DNA of 64,000 nt from Nitrincola salilacus (GTDB lineage: Bacteria; Pseudomonadota; Gammaproteobacteria; Pseudomonadales; Balneatricaceae), in assembly GCF_046271865.1 (NCBI RefSeq), contig NZ_CP176580.1, positions 868,001 through 932,000 of the forward strand. The letters run 5' to 3'. How positions within the stretch are numbered: position 1 is the first letter of the stretch; each line of letters starts with the position of its first letter. Positions 34,690 to 42,502 of the stretch are shown here, one piece after another. The position numbers and the translations under genes were made by a program. The notes beneath the pieces were generated by a model, which did not search any database, had not been told where the DNA came from, and saw nothing but the letters and a program-made list of their open reading frames with translations.

Positions 34690-36306
34690 ATGGCAGTCAC
34701 GCAGCGTCTGGCCGGCGTCAGGGTTCACCTGTCCGGGTCGAACAAAGAATTGCAAGCAGACATCGCTGATTTCGTAAAGAAATTCGCAGCGAAAGTCTTC
34801 AGTGAAGGGGGCTCTATTGTCCATGGGAGCCATCCTTCGTTTACTGAACCACTGCGGAAAGCTGCAGAGGATTTCATCCAGGCAGGTGGGAGCAAGGGCG
34901 CGCTTACCCTAGTGCGGGCGAAGAGCTACTCAACCGACCAGTACACTGCTGAAATTGAAGAACAAAGAACATTCGCTTCTGTAGAGATCGTGCCTACAGA
35001 TAACAGCGATGGCCCGGCTGCAGAAGGCCTGACCCCAATGCGTGATTGGATGGCTGATCGTTCCGACGCCGTCATCTGCGTCGGTGGTGCATGGTGGGAC
35101 GTTAATAAAGCAAAAGCAGGCGTTCCCAATGAGCTGGATACGATGCTTGAACTCGGAAAGCCAGGCTTTATCGTCGCTGGCTTTGGCGGGGCTATCGCAG
35201 GCTATCTCAAAGAAGATCCTTCGTTGTTATCTCGTCTGCGAAACGGGCTAGCTCAAGAGGCGAATGCGACCATTGCCAACAGTACATCGGTTGACCAAGT
35301 CGTAGGGCTGATCGTCGACCAACTGAAGAACCTACCGCTTACTCGCCGTAACGTCTCGCGCGGCCGAAACTTCCGCATCTTGGCGCTTGACGGAGGAGGG
35401 CTCAGAGGTACCTTCACCGCGGCAGTCTTGGCCAAGTGGGACGACATGCTGAAGGCCGGTGGTGGGAACGACCTCATTTCTCACTTCGACCTAGTGGCCG
35501 GCACATCCACGGGAGCTATCTTGGCTATTGGGCTCGCCATGGGCTTGAAGCCACGTGAAATCCTTGAGTTTTACGAGAAAAAGGGGCCCCAGATTTTTCC
35601 GAAGGATCGGAAACTGCGGCACTGGCTCAAATCCAAGCATGACTCAGCCACACTTCGGGGCCTGCTGACAGCGGTTTACGGGGACAAAACGTTGGAAGCA
35701 GATTCCCGCTGCCGCCTGGTGATTCCCACTGTGAGGGCCAAGCAAGGTCAGGCAGAGGCGATCGTCACCCCGCATAGCCCAGATCGAACCGCTTACCGAG
35801 ATATTTCAGCCGTCGATGCTGCACTGGCTTCCTCCGCTGCACCTACCTATTTTGATGAAGCTACCTTCGATGGGCCTATCGCGCTGGAGACGTTTCTGGA
35901 TGGAGGTGTCTGGGCCAATAACCCCATCCTCCCGGCGTTGGCGGAAGCGGTTCGATACTTGAAAATCCCTTTAGACAGGATTGATGTACTGAGCATTGGC
36001 ACTCTCAGTAGCGAAAGCGACTTCATTGAGCAGCTAGGAAAGGGCAAGGCAGGTTGGGCACCTCATAGCGTCGATCTCTTTTTCGCCGCCCAAGAGCATG
36101 GTACTTTGGCACTAGCAGAAAGTTTCCTAGGCCCGACACGTCATGTGCGCGTTAATCAGCAAACCCCTGTCGAAATCAAAATGGATGACGCCGAGGCTAT
36201 CCAGGAAATGGTACAACGTGGCAATGAGGCTGGCAAAGCGCACTTTGCTGAAGTGCGCTCCAGATTCTTTGACGGCCAACATGTTGATCCGTGGGAGCGG
36301 TTTTGA
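34690..36306 (+). CDS. SLOG-patatin fusion phospholipase (candidate TIR-signal effector)
   Basis: This 538-residue protein has two parts. Residues 7-215 resemble a SLOG/LOG nucleotide-binding fold: VRVHLSGSNKE, EGGSIVHGSHPSFTEPLRKAA, DAVICVGGAWWDVNKAKAGVPNEL, GKPGFIVAGFGGAIAGYL. Residues 228-480 are a patatin-like phospholipase with oxyanion loop DGGGLRG (234-240), nucleophile motif GTSTG (Ser273) and dyad Asp404 in LDGGVW. In Thoeris, SLOG domains bind the TIR-made signal. In CBASS, patatins degrade membranes. The inferred role is a signal-activated phospholipase that kills or arrests infected cells. SLOG assignment is by pattern and should be verified. Confidence 0.85.
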   Translation: MAVTQRLAGVRVHLSGSNKELQADIADFVKKFAAKVFSEGGSIVHGSHPSFTEPLRKAAEDFIQAGGSKGALTLVRAKSYSTDQYTAEIEEQRTFASVEIVPTDNSDGPAAEGLTPMRDWMADRSDAVICVGGAWWDVNKAKAGVPNELDTMLELGKPGFIVAGFGGAIAGYLKEDPSLLSRLRNGLAQEANATIANSTSVDQVVGLIVDQLKNLPLTRRNVSRGRNFRILALDGGGLRGTFTAAVLAKWDDMLKAGGGNDLISHFDLVAGTSTGAILAIGLAMGLKPREILEFYEKKGPQIFPKDRKLRHWLKSKHDSATLRGLLTAVYGDKTLEADSRCRLVIPTVRAKQGQAEAIVTPHSPDRTAYRDISAVDAALASSAAPTYFDEATFDGPIALETFLDGGVWANNPILPALAEAVRYLKIPLDRIDVLSIGTLSSESDFIEQLGKGKAGWAPHSVDLFFAAQEHGTLALAESFLGPTRHVRVNQQTPVEIKMDDAEAIQEMVQRGNEAGKAHFAEVRSRFFDGQHVDPWERF

Positions 36307-36387
36307 GAATGCACGGGCGCTTGGGAGATAGTCTCGCGGCCCCAGTTTGGTTACTAGCGTTTAAGCGAAACTGATAACGAGGATGTC

Positions 36388-37530
36388 ATGTCATTCATCT
36401 ATCATCTTGCTGTCCTGGGTGCACCCTCGGCTGAGCAAATTTCTGAGCTTGAAAAGGCTGTAGCAGAGGCGGTTTCTAGGTTTGGCTTGAGGTTGGGCCA
36501 AGAGATTGGCTGGGAGGTAGTTCCTGTTGAGTTCACTCCTCATCAGCAACGATCGGCTGCCGTTGTATTTTTTGGCGGTGTAGACGCAGATCACCCCAGT
36601 CTACCAGACTTGCTGCGGGGCGGTGTTCCTGTTGTCCCAGTAGTGCCTGACCTAGGTCGAGTTGCAACGGAAGTCCCGGAAATCCTTCGGCCATTGAATT
36701 GTTTGTCGTACGCAAATGGTGGGGCGAAACGGGTAGCCACTGCTCTATTGGAATGTGCAGGTTTGCTTCCGAAGCAACGTCGGGTATTTGTCAGTTATCG
36801 ACGGGACGAGGCTAGGCAGGCGGCTCTGCAGATGTTCGACGCGCTCTCTGTCAGGCATTTCGACGTTTTCCTGGATACCCATAGCATCGCACCGGCAGAA
36901 GATTTTCAGACCATGCTGTGGCATCGGCTTTGTGATTCTGACGTGTTGTTGATGCTCGACACGCCTGACTATTTCAACAGTCGATGGACGGCAGCCGAGT
37001 TCGGAAGGGCGCTTGCCAAGGGCATCAGCGTTCTTCGAGTAGGGTGGCCTGAAGCCCAGCGCTCCGAGCGCTTGGCAACTGCAAGCCTCGCTGAGCTTGA
37101 TGCGAGCGAGCTAGATGTCACATCTGGGCGGATTAGTGATCACGCGATTGATCGTATCTGTCTTCAGCTTGAGGAAGTCCGTAGCAAAAGTCATGCGGTG
37201 AGAACCGTTAACCTAGTTAGCAATCTGCGAATAGGTATTGAGGCCATAGGTGGCGAGGTGATTGGCATGAGTGTCGGGCGCGGGATTCGAGTACGTCTTC
37301 CCGATGATCAGATGGTTATGGTCTACCCAACGGTGGGTGTGCCGACCTCGACAACAATGCACGAAGCTTCAATGAACTCCCCTGACGAATCTGTGGCTAT
37401 ACTCTATGACCATGTAGGCCTACACCCCCAATGGCTGAGTCACTTGGATTGGCTGGGCCAATACATCCAAGCGACGCGCTGGGTTAAGGCTTACGAGGCG
37501 GGCTGGCAATTTGCAGACTGGAGGGCATAG
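36388..37530 (+). CDS. TIR-domain protein with N-terminal and C-terminal extensions (TIR 4)
   Basis: The 380-residue protein has an unassigned N-terminal alpha/beta region (1-125; VVFFGGVDADHPSLPDLLRG) and a TIR domain at about 131-235 (RRVFVSYRRDEARQAALQMF, HFDVFLDTHSIAPAEDFQTM, DSDVLLMLDTPDYFNSRWTAAEFGRAL) with candidate catalytic Glu204. A C-terminal region of about 130 residues is of unknown fold. It ends 2 bases before the SLOG gene at 37533, a tight pair. This suggests a TIR enzyme with a dedicated SLOG partner. Confidence 0.85.
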   Translation: MSFIYHLAVLGAPSAEQISELEKAVAEAVSRFGLRLGQEIGWEVVPVEFTPHQQRSAAVVFFGGVDADHPSLPDLLRGGVPVVPVVPDLGRVATEVPEILRPLNCLSYANGGAKRVATALLECAGLLPKQRRVFVSYRRDEARQAALQMFDALSVRHFDVFLDTHSIAPAEDFQTMLWHRLCDSDVLLMLDTPDYFNSRWTAAEFGRALAKGISVLRVGWPEAQRSERLATASLAELDASELDVTSGRISDHAIDRICLQLEEVRSKSHAVRTVNLVSNLRIGIEAIGGEVIGMSVGRGIRVRLPDDQMVMVYPTVGVPTSTTMHEASMNSPDESVAILYDHVGLHPQWLSHLDWLGQYIQATRWVKAYEAGWQFADWRA

Positions 37531-37532
37531 AA

Positions 37533-38102
37533 ATGGGGACGATTTTCCTCTCGGCAAGCATCCCCGTGATCGGGCGAGGGACGTACTACGAGACCGCTGA
37601 TCCGTTTCTAATCCAGTGTGCCGTTCGTGAACTAGCTATCGCTACCGTTCGCCGGCACAAGATTGTATGGGGCGGCCATCCTGCAATTACCCCAATGATT
37701 TGGAGCATCTGCGAAGATCTCGGGGTTGATTACGCAAGCTCTGTGATCCTGTATCAAAGCCGCATTTTCGAAGGTCGTTATCCGGAAGAGAACCAACGGT
37801 TTGACAACGTCATTTATACCGACCCCGTTCCCGAGGATATCCAAGGTAGCTTGCAACTGATGCGCGAACAGATGCTCTCTAGTGAAGATCTGATCGGAGC
37901 AGTATTCATTGGGGGGATGGATGGAGTCGAAGTCGAATACGACATTTTCAGGCGGTTCAATCCTGCTGCTTTCGTTCTTCCAGTTGCCGCACCGGGTGGT
38001 GCAGCGCTTAATCTCGCTCGGGATAAAGGCTATTTCATTGGGCGGGAGCTCGAAGACATAGATTTCGCCACGCTATTTAGTCGTTATTTACCTGCCAAAT
38101 AG
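37533..38102 (+). CDS. Stand-alone SLOG-like protein paired with TIR 4
   Basis: This 189-residue protein begins MGTIFLSASIPVIGRGTYYE and contains HKIVWGGHPAITPMIWSICEDLGV and LIGAVFIGGMDGVEVEYDIFRRFNP. These Rossmann-like segments are typical of SLOG proteins (TIR/SLOG conflict systems). The start overlaps the TIR 4 ribosome site region GGAGGG with only 2 bases between genes. It could sense or process a nucleotide signal made by TIR 4. No effector domain is attached, so any killing function must be supplied elsewhere. Confidence 0.75.
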   Translation: MGTIFLSASIPVIGRGTYYETADPFLIQCAVRELAIATVRRHKIVWGGHPAITPMIWSICEDLGVDYASSVILYQSRIFEGRYPEENQRFDNVIYTDPVPEDIQGSLQLMREQMLSSEDLIGAVFIGGMDGVEVEYDIFRRFNPAAFVLPVAAPGGAALNLARDKGYFIGRELEDIDFATLFSRYLPAK

Positions 38103-38159
38103 TCGTCTTGTGAGGCCCAGTACTTTTTTCTGATCCAGGTGTGAGTCGTCTCGGATGTC

Positions 38160-38242
38160 TGAGGAGTTTTTTGCTATCGTCCGTGAGGACAAGAATTGCT
38201 GCTTTTTCGGGTAGCAGATATCAGGGTTATAAAGGAGGAAAC
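38160..38242 (+). repeat. 83-base direct repeat, copy 1: DUF3024 gene 3' end
   Basis: These 83 bases are identical to 54194-54276. They encode the last residues of a DUF3024 protein (EEFFAIVREDKNCCFFG, stop) plus the leader AAAGGAGG of the next gene. No DUF3024 start remains upstream here, so this is a remnant. It shows that DUF3024 and the DUF2726 gene at 38245 were once adjacent. Confidence 0.95.
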
Positions 38243-38244
38243 AG

Positions 38245-38988
38245 ATGGAAGGGTTACTCATTGCAGCGGTAGCGATTATCGTCATTGCGCTTGTCTTTGC
38301 CAAATCCCTGAAGGGGCGGGTGTCTGGCCCCGAAGCCTATCCCTATCAGAAAGCAGGACCACTCTTTACGCCGGCTGAACGCTCGTTTTATGGCGTACTC
38401 AGCCAGGCTGTCGGCACGAATGCAACGATCTTCGGCAAGGTCAGGGTGGCGGATATTGCAACGCCGCGGAAGGGGCTGGCGAGGAGTATCTGGCAGAGAG
38501 CGTTTAACAAGATCTCTGCCAAGCATTTCGATTTTGTTCTGTGCGACAGTCATGACCTCTCTGTGATCTGTGTGCTGGAGCTGGATGACAGTTCACACAA
38601 AGCCAGCAAGCGGCAACAGCGGGACGAGTTTCTGACCGGGGTGTGCAGCGCTGCCGATATCCCATTTATTCGCGTACCGGCCAAGGCGGGCTATGTCATC
38701 AGCGAGATACAGGCATTGCTGGCGCCGCACCTGACTGCTACAGCAACTGCGGCTGAACCAGAAGCAGAACTACCGGTTGCAGCGCCTGAGAAGCAGATCG
38801 AAAAGGATGAAAAGAGCTGCGCCAAGTGCTCATCGTCGATGGTTGTGCGTGTGGCTAGGAGTGGTGCCAATGCCGGCAAGCAGTTTTTGGCATGCAGTAC
38901 CTACCCGAAGTGTCGCCACATTGAGGCGATCAATGAAGCCCTGTCAACAACAGCCCCGCTTGCAGCTACGGTCAGCAGTAACGGTTGA
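38245..38988 (+). CDS. DUF2726 protein with C4 zinc finger
   Basis: This 247-residue protein has an N-terminal membrane anchor (LLIAAVAIIVIALVFAKSL), a DUF2726 domain at about 45-160 (FTPAERSFYGVLSQAVG, FDFVLCDSHDLSVICVLELDDSSHKASKRQQRDEFL; restriction-nuclease-like fold in the family) and a topoisomerase-type zinc finger near the end (CAKCSSSMVVR ... FLACSTYPKC). An Ala/Glu-rich linker joins them. AAAGGAGG lies just upstream. The family is found in mobile and defence contexts; the function is unknown. Confidence 0.88.
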   Translation: MEGLLIAAVAIIVIALVFAKSLKGRVSGPEAYPYQKAGPLFTPAERSFYGVLSQAVGTNATIFGKVRVADIATPRKGLARSIWQRAFNKISAKHFDFVLCDSHDLSVICVLELDDSSHKASKRQQRDEFLTGVCSAADIPFIRVPAKAGYVISEIQALLAPHLTATATAAEPEAELPVAAPEKQIEKDEKSCAKCSSSMVVRVARSGANAGKQFLACSTYPKCRHIEAINEALSTTAPLAATVSSNG

Positions 38989-39027
38989 CGCGTAGGCTAT
39001 CGCGGATTTGACGGGCGGACAGGCCGG

Positions 39028-39331
39028 TGTTTGACAATCTGGAAAGCAACAAGGGACTGAATCGGTTTACCCTGAGGGGTAAAGACAAGGTCAATGCGCA
39101 GTGGTTAATGTACAGTATGGTGCATAATATCGAGAAGGTCGCGAGACAGGGACAGCGGCGCCACTGAGGTGCAGCAGGTACTGACTGATGGTCAGTGGTT
39201 GCAACATGATACTGAATAAGGGTTGTTTGAATGGGTGTATGAGTTCATCCGTTCGAACGGATAGAAAACATCAGAATATAGGACGGGCTGTTGATGCTGG
39301 GGATTTTGACTGTAAATGTCTAATCCGACAG
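39028..39331 (+). pseudogene. IS1182-family remnant (3' end and right inverted repeat)
   Basis: The stretch encodes only the C-terminus of an IS1182 transposase (FDNLESNKGLNRFTLRGKDK ... NAQWLMYSMVHNIEKVARQG, stop near 39166). The element's right end and CTAATCCGACAG at 39320-39331 follow. The rest of the element is missing. Related remnants lie at 43846-44713 and 52078-52558. Confidence 0.88.
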
Positions 39332-39360
39332 GCTCGTTAGCCTTTATAAGGAAGGAACGT

Positions 39361-39705
39361 ATGGAACTTCAAGAATTTATAAAAACCGCAATAACTGAAA
39401 TAGTTGCTGGGGTTGCCCAAGCAAGTGAATTGACGCAAGCCCATGGTGGAAAAGCTGGATCTATGAGGCTTTATGGTTGTGTGAAGGACAACAAAGTCAT
39501 GACAGATGATAATGATCGTCCTGTCACCACAGTTGAATTTGATATCGCATTGGCAGAAGCGAGTAGTAAGGATACAAAAGGAGGCATCGGGGTTTATTTG
39601 GGCGCAGTTGGTTTGGGGTCACAAGGTGCCTCACATGGTGAAGCATCTACTCATTCACGCATTAAATTCACCGTTCCAGTGGTGCTTCCTGATGCCAAAG
39701 GCTAA
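39361..39705 (+). CDS. Hypothetical protein, Trypco2-like
   Basis: This 114-residue protein begins MELQEFIKTAITEIVAGVAQ and ends SRIKFTVPVVLPDAKG. Its helix followed by beta-strands (TTVEFDIALAEAS; IGVYLGAVGLGS) recalls the small trypsin-co-occurring Trypco2 domain of conflict systems. I am not sure of this. ATG 39361 follows AAGGAAC; the frame is open from 39316. It is directly followed by an attC-like site, so it is a cassette gene. No protease lies beside it. Confidence 0.7.
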   Translation: MELQEFIKTAITEIVAGVAQASELTQAHGGKAGSMRLYGCVKDNKVMTDDNDRPVTTVEFDIALAEASSKDTKGGIGVYLGAVGLGSQGASHGEASTHSRIKFTVPVVLPDAKG

Positions 39706-39770
39706 CCATGCGCTGCACCCGACGCTCCAGTCGCTGCGCTCCTTCCGCTTGGGTGAGCGCGGTTGGTAGG
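39700..39770 (+). other. attC-like site after the Trypco2-like cassette
   Basis: The site starts CTAACCATGCGCTGCACCC and ends GGGTGAGCGCGGTTGG. The outer arms GCGCTGCACCC and GGGTGAGCGC pair with one extra base on one side, as in attC folded strands. It lies between two unrelated small genes in the same direction. Confidence 0.75.
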
Positions 39771-39781
39771 AAACGTCCGGC

Positions 39782-39809
39782 TTGACGTACGTACCTGAAG
39801 ACGTACAAT
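39782..39809 (+). promoter_or_regulatory. Promoter of the YefM-YoeB cassette, copy 1
   Basis: TTGACG and TACAAT are 16 bases apart and the palindrome GTACGTAC lies between them. Many cassettes lack a promoter, but toxin-antitoxin cassettes usually carry one. The palindrome is a candidate operator for antitoxin binding. Confidence 0.7.
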
Positions 39810-39841
39810 TGCTTAAGAGTTGAGCATGCAAGAGGTATGTC

Positions 39842-40084
39842 ATGACCGGAATCACAGTAACCGAGGCGCGCAGCAACCTTTATCGGTTGATTGATGAGAC
39901 CGCCGAGTCCCACCAACCCATTGTCATCATGGGTAAGCGGAACAAAGCCGTCCTGATTTCCGAGGAAGACTGGTCTGCAATTCAGGAAACACTTTACCTG
40001 CTATCTGTGCCAGGTATGCGGGAGTCTATTCGTGAGGGGATGGACACCCCCGTGGATGAATGCGATGAGGAGTTGGACTGGTGA
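39842..40084 (+). CDS. yefM: Antitoxin of the YefM/Phd family (copy 1)
   Basis: This 80-residue protein shows the Phd/YefM DNA-binding N-terminus (GITVTEARSNLYRLIDETAE), PIVIMGKRNKAVLISEEDW and an acidic C-terminal tail that would bind the toxin. It is preceded by AAGAGG and overlaps the toxin start by 4 bases (GTGA). The protein is identical in sequence to that at 58242-58484. It probably neutralises the YoeB-like toxin and represses the pair. Confidence 0.93.
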   Translation: MTGITVTEARSNLYRLIDETAESHQPIVIMGKRNKAVLISEEDWSAIQETLYLLSVPGMRESIREGMDTPVDECDEELDW

Positions 40085-40344
40085 CATGGAAGTTGGTTTA
40101 CGTCAAGCAAGCTCAGAAAGATGCAAAGAAGTTGGCCACCGGCGGCCTCAAGCCAAAAGCTCAGGAGTTGTTGGCGCTGATTGCAGAAAACCCTTACCGC
40201 AAGCCGCCTCCGTTTGAGAAGCTCATTGGTGATCTGTCGGGAGCCTGTTCACGGCGTATCAATATTCAGCATCGCCTGGTTTACCAAGTGCTCGAAGACG
40301 ATCGGGTGGTGAAAGTTCTCAGGCTTTGGAGTCACTACGAATAA
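40081..40344 (+). CDS. yoeB: Toxin of the YoeB/Txe family (copy 1)
   Basis: This 87-residue RelE-fold mRNA interferase starts at GTG 40081 overlapping the antitoxin stop. It has MTWKLVYVKQAQKDAKKLAT, PPFEKLIGDLSGACSRRINIQHRLVYQV and the C-terminal VLRLWSHYE with the Txe-type His-Tyr end. The copy at 58481-58744 differs at a few positions only. Such pairs stabilise integron arrays by killing cells that lose the cassette. Confidence 0.93.
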   Translation: MTWKLVYVKQAQKDAKKLATGGLKPKAQELLALIAENPYRKPPPFEKLIGDLSGACSRRINIQHRLVYQVLEDDRVVKVLRLWSHYE

Positions 40345-40345
40345 T

Positions 40346-40422
40346 GCATAACCAGCCGCTGTTGCCGGGCGATTATTCCACCGCTTCGCGGTTCCAACAT
40401 TGCCGCAAAGCCTATCGTTTAC
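40346..40422 (+). other. attC-like site after YefM-YoeB copy 1
   Basis: GCATAAC opens the site and CGTTTAC closes it, with the central hairpin CCGCTTCGCGG and flanking arms. The matching site after copy 2 (58746-58821) has stronger pairing, so this one has drifted. Confidence 0.65.
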
Positions 40423-40440
40423 ACGTAATTGGAGAGTGAT

Positions 40441-41034
40441 TTGAGTATATGGGATCTCGATAAGCTTTTGTTGTTCATAGCCTTTGTCATTCCTGGCTTT
40501 ATTTCGATAAAGGTTTACGAACTTATCGTTCCTTCGGTCACTAGGGGGTCGTCAAAGCAGTTAATTGACGCTATTGCATATAGCTGTATCAATTATGCTC
40601 TGTTGATCTGGCCAATTCTTGAGATTGAAGCCAGCTCAATACGCCTGAGTCACCCTACTGCCTACAAGCTCTTTTACCTCCTGGTTTTGTTCGTTTTTCC
40701 CGTGATTTGGGTTGTCCTATGGCGTTGGGCGCGTGGTTTAGAATTGATACAACGAAACCTCCCTCACCCCACCGGCAAGCCTTGGGACTACGTTTTTTCC
40801 CAAAGGCAGTGGTATTGGGTTGTCGTGACGCTAAAGGATGGTAGAAAAGTAGCCGGTAAGTATGGCCGGAACTCCTTTTCGTCTAGCAGCCCCGCACCAG
40901 AGCAAATTTATTTAGAGGAAACGTGGGTAATTAACGAAGATGGCGGTTTTGATAGGCCAAGAGTCAGCACAGCTGGTACGATAATACTTGCGGATCAGAT
41001 AGCAACACTAGAGCTGTTTCAATACTCAGAGTAG
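40441..41034 (+). CDS. DUF6338 membrane protein
   Basis: This 197-residue protein has three hydrophobic segments (LLLFIAFVIPGFISIKVYEL; YSCINYALLIWPILEI; LFYLLVLFVFPVIWVVLW) and then a soluble C-terminal domain (VVVTLKDGRKVAGKYGRNSF ... PEQIYLEETW ... TAGTIILADQIATLELFQY), the DUF6338 layout. I chose TTG 40441 because GGAGAG lies 5 bases upstream; a TTG at 40429 is also possible. A 56-residue gene follows 11 bases later and appears to be its partner. Function is unknown. Confidence 0.82.
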   Translation: MSIWDLDKLLLFIAFVIPGFISIKVYELIVPSVTRGSSKQLIDAIAYSCINYALLIWPILEIEASSIRLSHPTAYKLFYLLVLFVFPVIWVVLWRWARGLELIQRNLPHPTGKPWDYVFSQRQWYWVVVTLKDGRKVAGKYGRNSFSSSSPAPEQIYLEETWVINEDGGFDRPRVSTAGTIILADQIATLELFQYSE

Positions 41035-41045
41035 GAGAACATACC

Positions 41046-41216
41046 ATGTCTAGAAAAAAGACATTCAATAATGACGGTTATCAGCCAACTCACGGGTACA
41101 AGCCCGCCCAGCAGCCTCGCCCTATGGATATGCCAGACCAAGGTAAGCCCGGTGCGGGATATCAACCCACGACCTCGCAGGGTGATCAACCTGGCAATCC
41201 TCCGAAGAAACCTTAA
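41046..41216 (+). CDS. Small proline/glycine-rich protein paired with DUF6338
   Basis: This 56-residue reading frame starts MSRKKTFNNDGYQPTHGYKP and ends QGDQPGNPPKKP. It has an AGGAGA ribosome site 6 bases upstream and lies 11 bases after the DUF6338 gene. It is low-complexity, with a repeated GYQPT-type unit, and is probably disordered. Spacing, ribosome site and reading direction support a real gene. I know no function. Confidence 0.72.
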   Translation: MSRKKTFNNDGYQPTHGYKPAQQPRPMDMPDQGKPGAGYQPTTSQGDQPGNPPKKP

Positions 41217-41223
41217 AACGTGT

Positions 41224-42406
41224 AATAAGTGACTGTGACCACCAGTCAATATATTTATACAATTTTTGAGCTCCATCGTTCTTCATTCTTAACCATGGTA
41301 TTCAGTATGACGATGAGCTTTCGCATACAGGCAATCAAGGCGACTTTTGGCAGCTTTCCAGATGCCTTTAGATGGGTGTAGTAACGTTTGAATACCGGGT
41401 TGCATTGAATGGCAGACATCATTGCCATGAACATCACTGTGCGAATGCGTGGGCGGCCACCCCGTATGCGCCGCTTGCCTTGATAGTTACCGCTTTCGTG
41501 GTTCATGGGGGCTACACCAACCAAAGCGGCGATCTCTTTTCGATTGAGCTTGCCAAGTTCGGGTAGCTCACTGAGTAACGTATATGCCAGGATTTTACCG
41601 ACCCCTGGTACACTGGTGAGGATTTCAGATTTAACCCGCCAGTGTTTAACCTGTGCAACCAGTTGGTCAATTTTTTGTGTGAGTTGATCGATCTCTTTCA
41701 ACAATACACGTAGTACCCGATTGAGGGATGAGTGCACTTCTTTAGGCATGATCTGTAGACGGTTTTTCTCCATTGTCTGCATTTCCATCAGTTGTGACCG
41801 TCTTGCCAGTAAGTCTTTGATCAGGCGGGATTGTTTATCAGGAATAGGCTTGATATCCGGTTGTATCGTTGCAGCAAAACGAGCAATGACAGCGGCGTCC
41901 AGCTTATCAGTTTTGGCGAATACGCCGATAGCCTGGGCATAGCGCAGGATGCTGATGGGGTTAACGACAATGATGGGCAGATTAGCTTTGTCACAGGCAA
42001 AAACAAAAGCGTGTTCATAGCGGCCAGTGGCTTCGGTGACGATCCGTTTTACTGGGTGTTGCTTTTGTACCTGGATGATTATTTGAATACTGTGATCATC
42101 ATTGGGAATGGAAAAGTGAAGGTTCAGCGGATGAAAGGCAATATCAAGTTTTAACTTGCTGACATCCACGCCGACATGGACTTCGATTTGGTTTTCAGTG
42201 TGATTCATAATAAGCTGACTCTGCCTTGCTATGCGGGCTCGAGGCCCCGATGACTGTTTGAGTTATCGCTAAGGAGTCAAGCAGCGCTACCCACTTGTTA
42301 CCGGCCTCTCGAAAGAGGAGCCTGCGCTAAATCGAGCTGCTGCATGAAGACCCTCAACGGCCATTGAGGGTGGGCCTCACTTTACCCAGAAATGGAACGA
42401 ATTAAC
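41224..42406. mobile_element. IS110-family (IS1111-type) element inserted at an attC site
   Basis: The element carries one leftward transposase gene and ends on the right in GGAACGAATTAACCATACAA, directly followed by attC sequence. IS1111-type members without obvious long inverted repeats are known to target attC sites. Ends are approximate. An internally deleted relative with the same two ends lies at 48861-48945. Confidence 0.8.
41255..42208 (-). CDS. IS110-family transposase
   Basis: This 317-residue DEDD transposase begins VHVGVDVSKLKLDIAFH, has the RuvC-like acidic motif KTDKLDAAVIARFA, and the transposase_20 helix-hairpin region LTSVPGVGKILAYTLLSELP ... RRIRGGRPRIRTVMFMAMMS with the conserved serine-type motif. 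The frame is intact, so the element could be active. Confidence 0.93.
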   Translation of the reverse strand: MNHTENQIEVHVGVDVSKLKLDIAFHPLNLHFSIPNDDHSIQIIIQVQKQHPVKRIVTEATGRYEHAFVFACDKANLPIIVVNPISILRYAQAIGVFAKTDKLDAAVIARFAATIQPDIKPIPDKQSRLIKDLLARRSQLMEMQTMEKNRLQIMPKEVHSSLNRVLRVLLKEIDQLTQKIDQLVAQVKHWRVKSEILTSVPGVGKILAYTLLSELPELGKLNRKEIAALVGVAPMNHESGNYQGKRRIRGGRPRIRTVMFMAMMSAIQCNPVFKRYYTHLKASGKLPKVALIACMRKLIVILNTMVKNEERWSSKIV

Positions 42407-42476
42407 CATACAAGGTGCTGCTGTCGGACGAATTTTCCGCTACGCTACAAATTCGCGACAGAGCACGACGTTATGT
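42401..42476 (+). other. attC-like site to the right of IS110
   Basis: TTAACC opens and CGTTATG closes. Strong arms GTGCTGCTGTCG/CGACAGAGCAC and CGAATTT/AAATTCG surround a short centre. This is a clear attC fold, and IS110 lies at its left edge. Confidence 0.8.
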
Positions 42477-42502
42477 TGGCGAACCACTGGTAAGGATGAG
42501 AA

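Noticed and set aside
32869..38102. Classical Thoeris with SIR2-type ThsA
   Set aside because: No protein in the locus has SIR2 motifs; the candidate effector is a SLOG-patatin. The locus is related at best.
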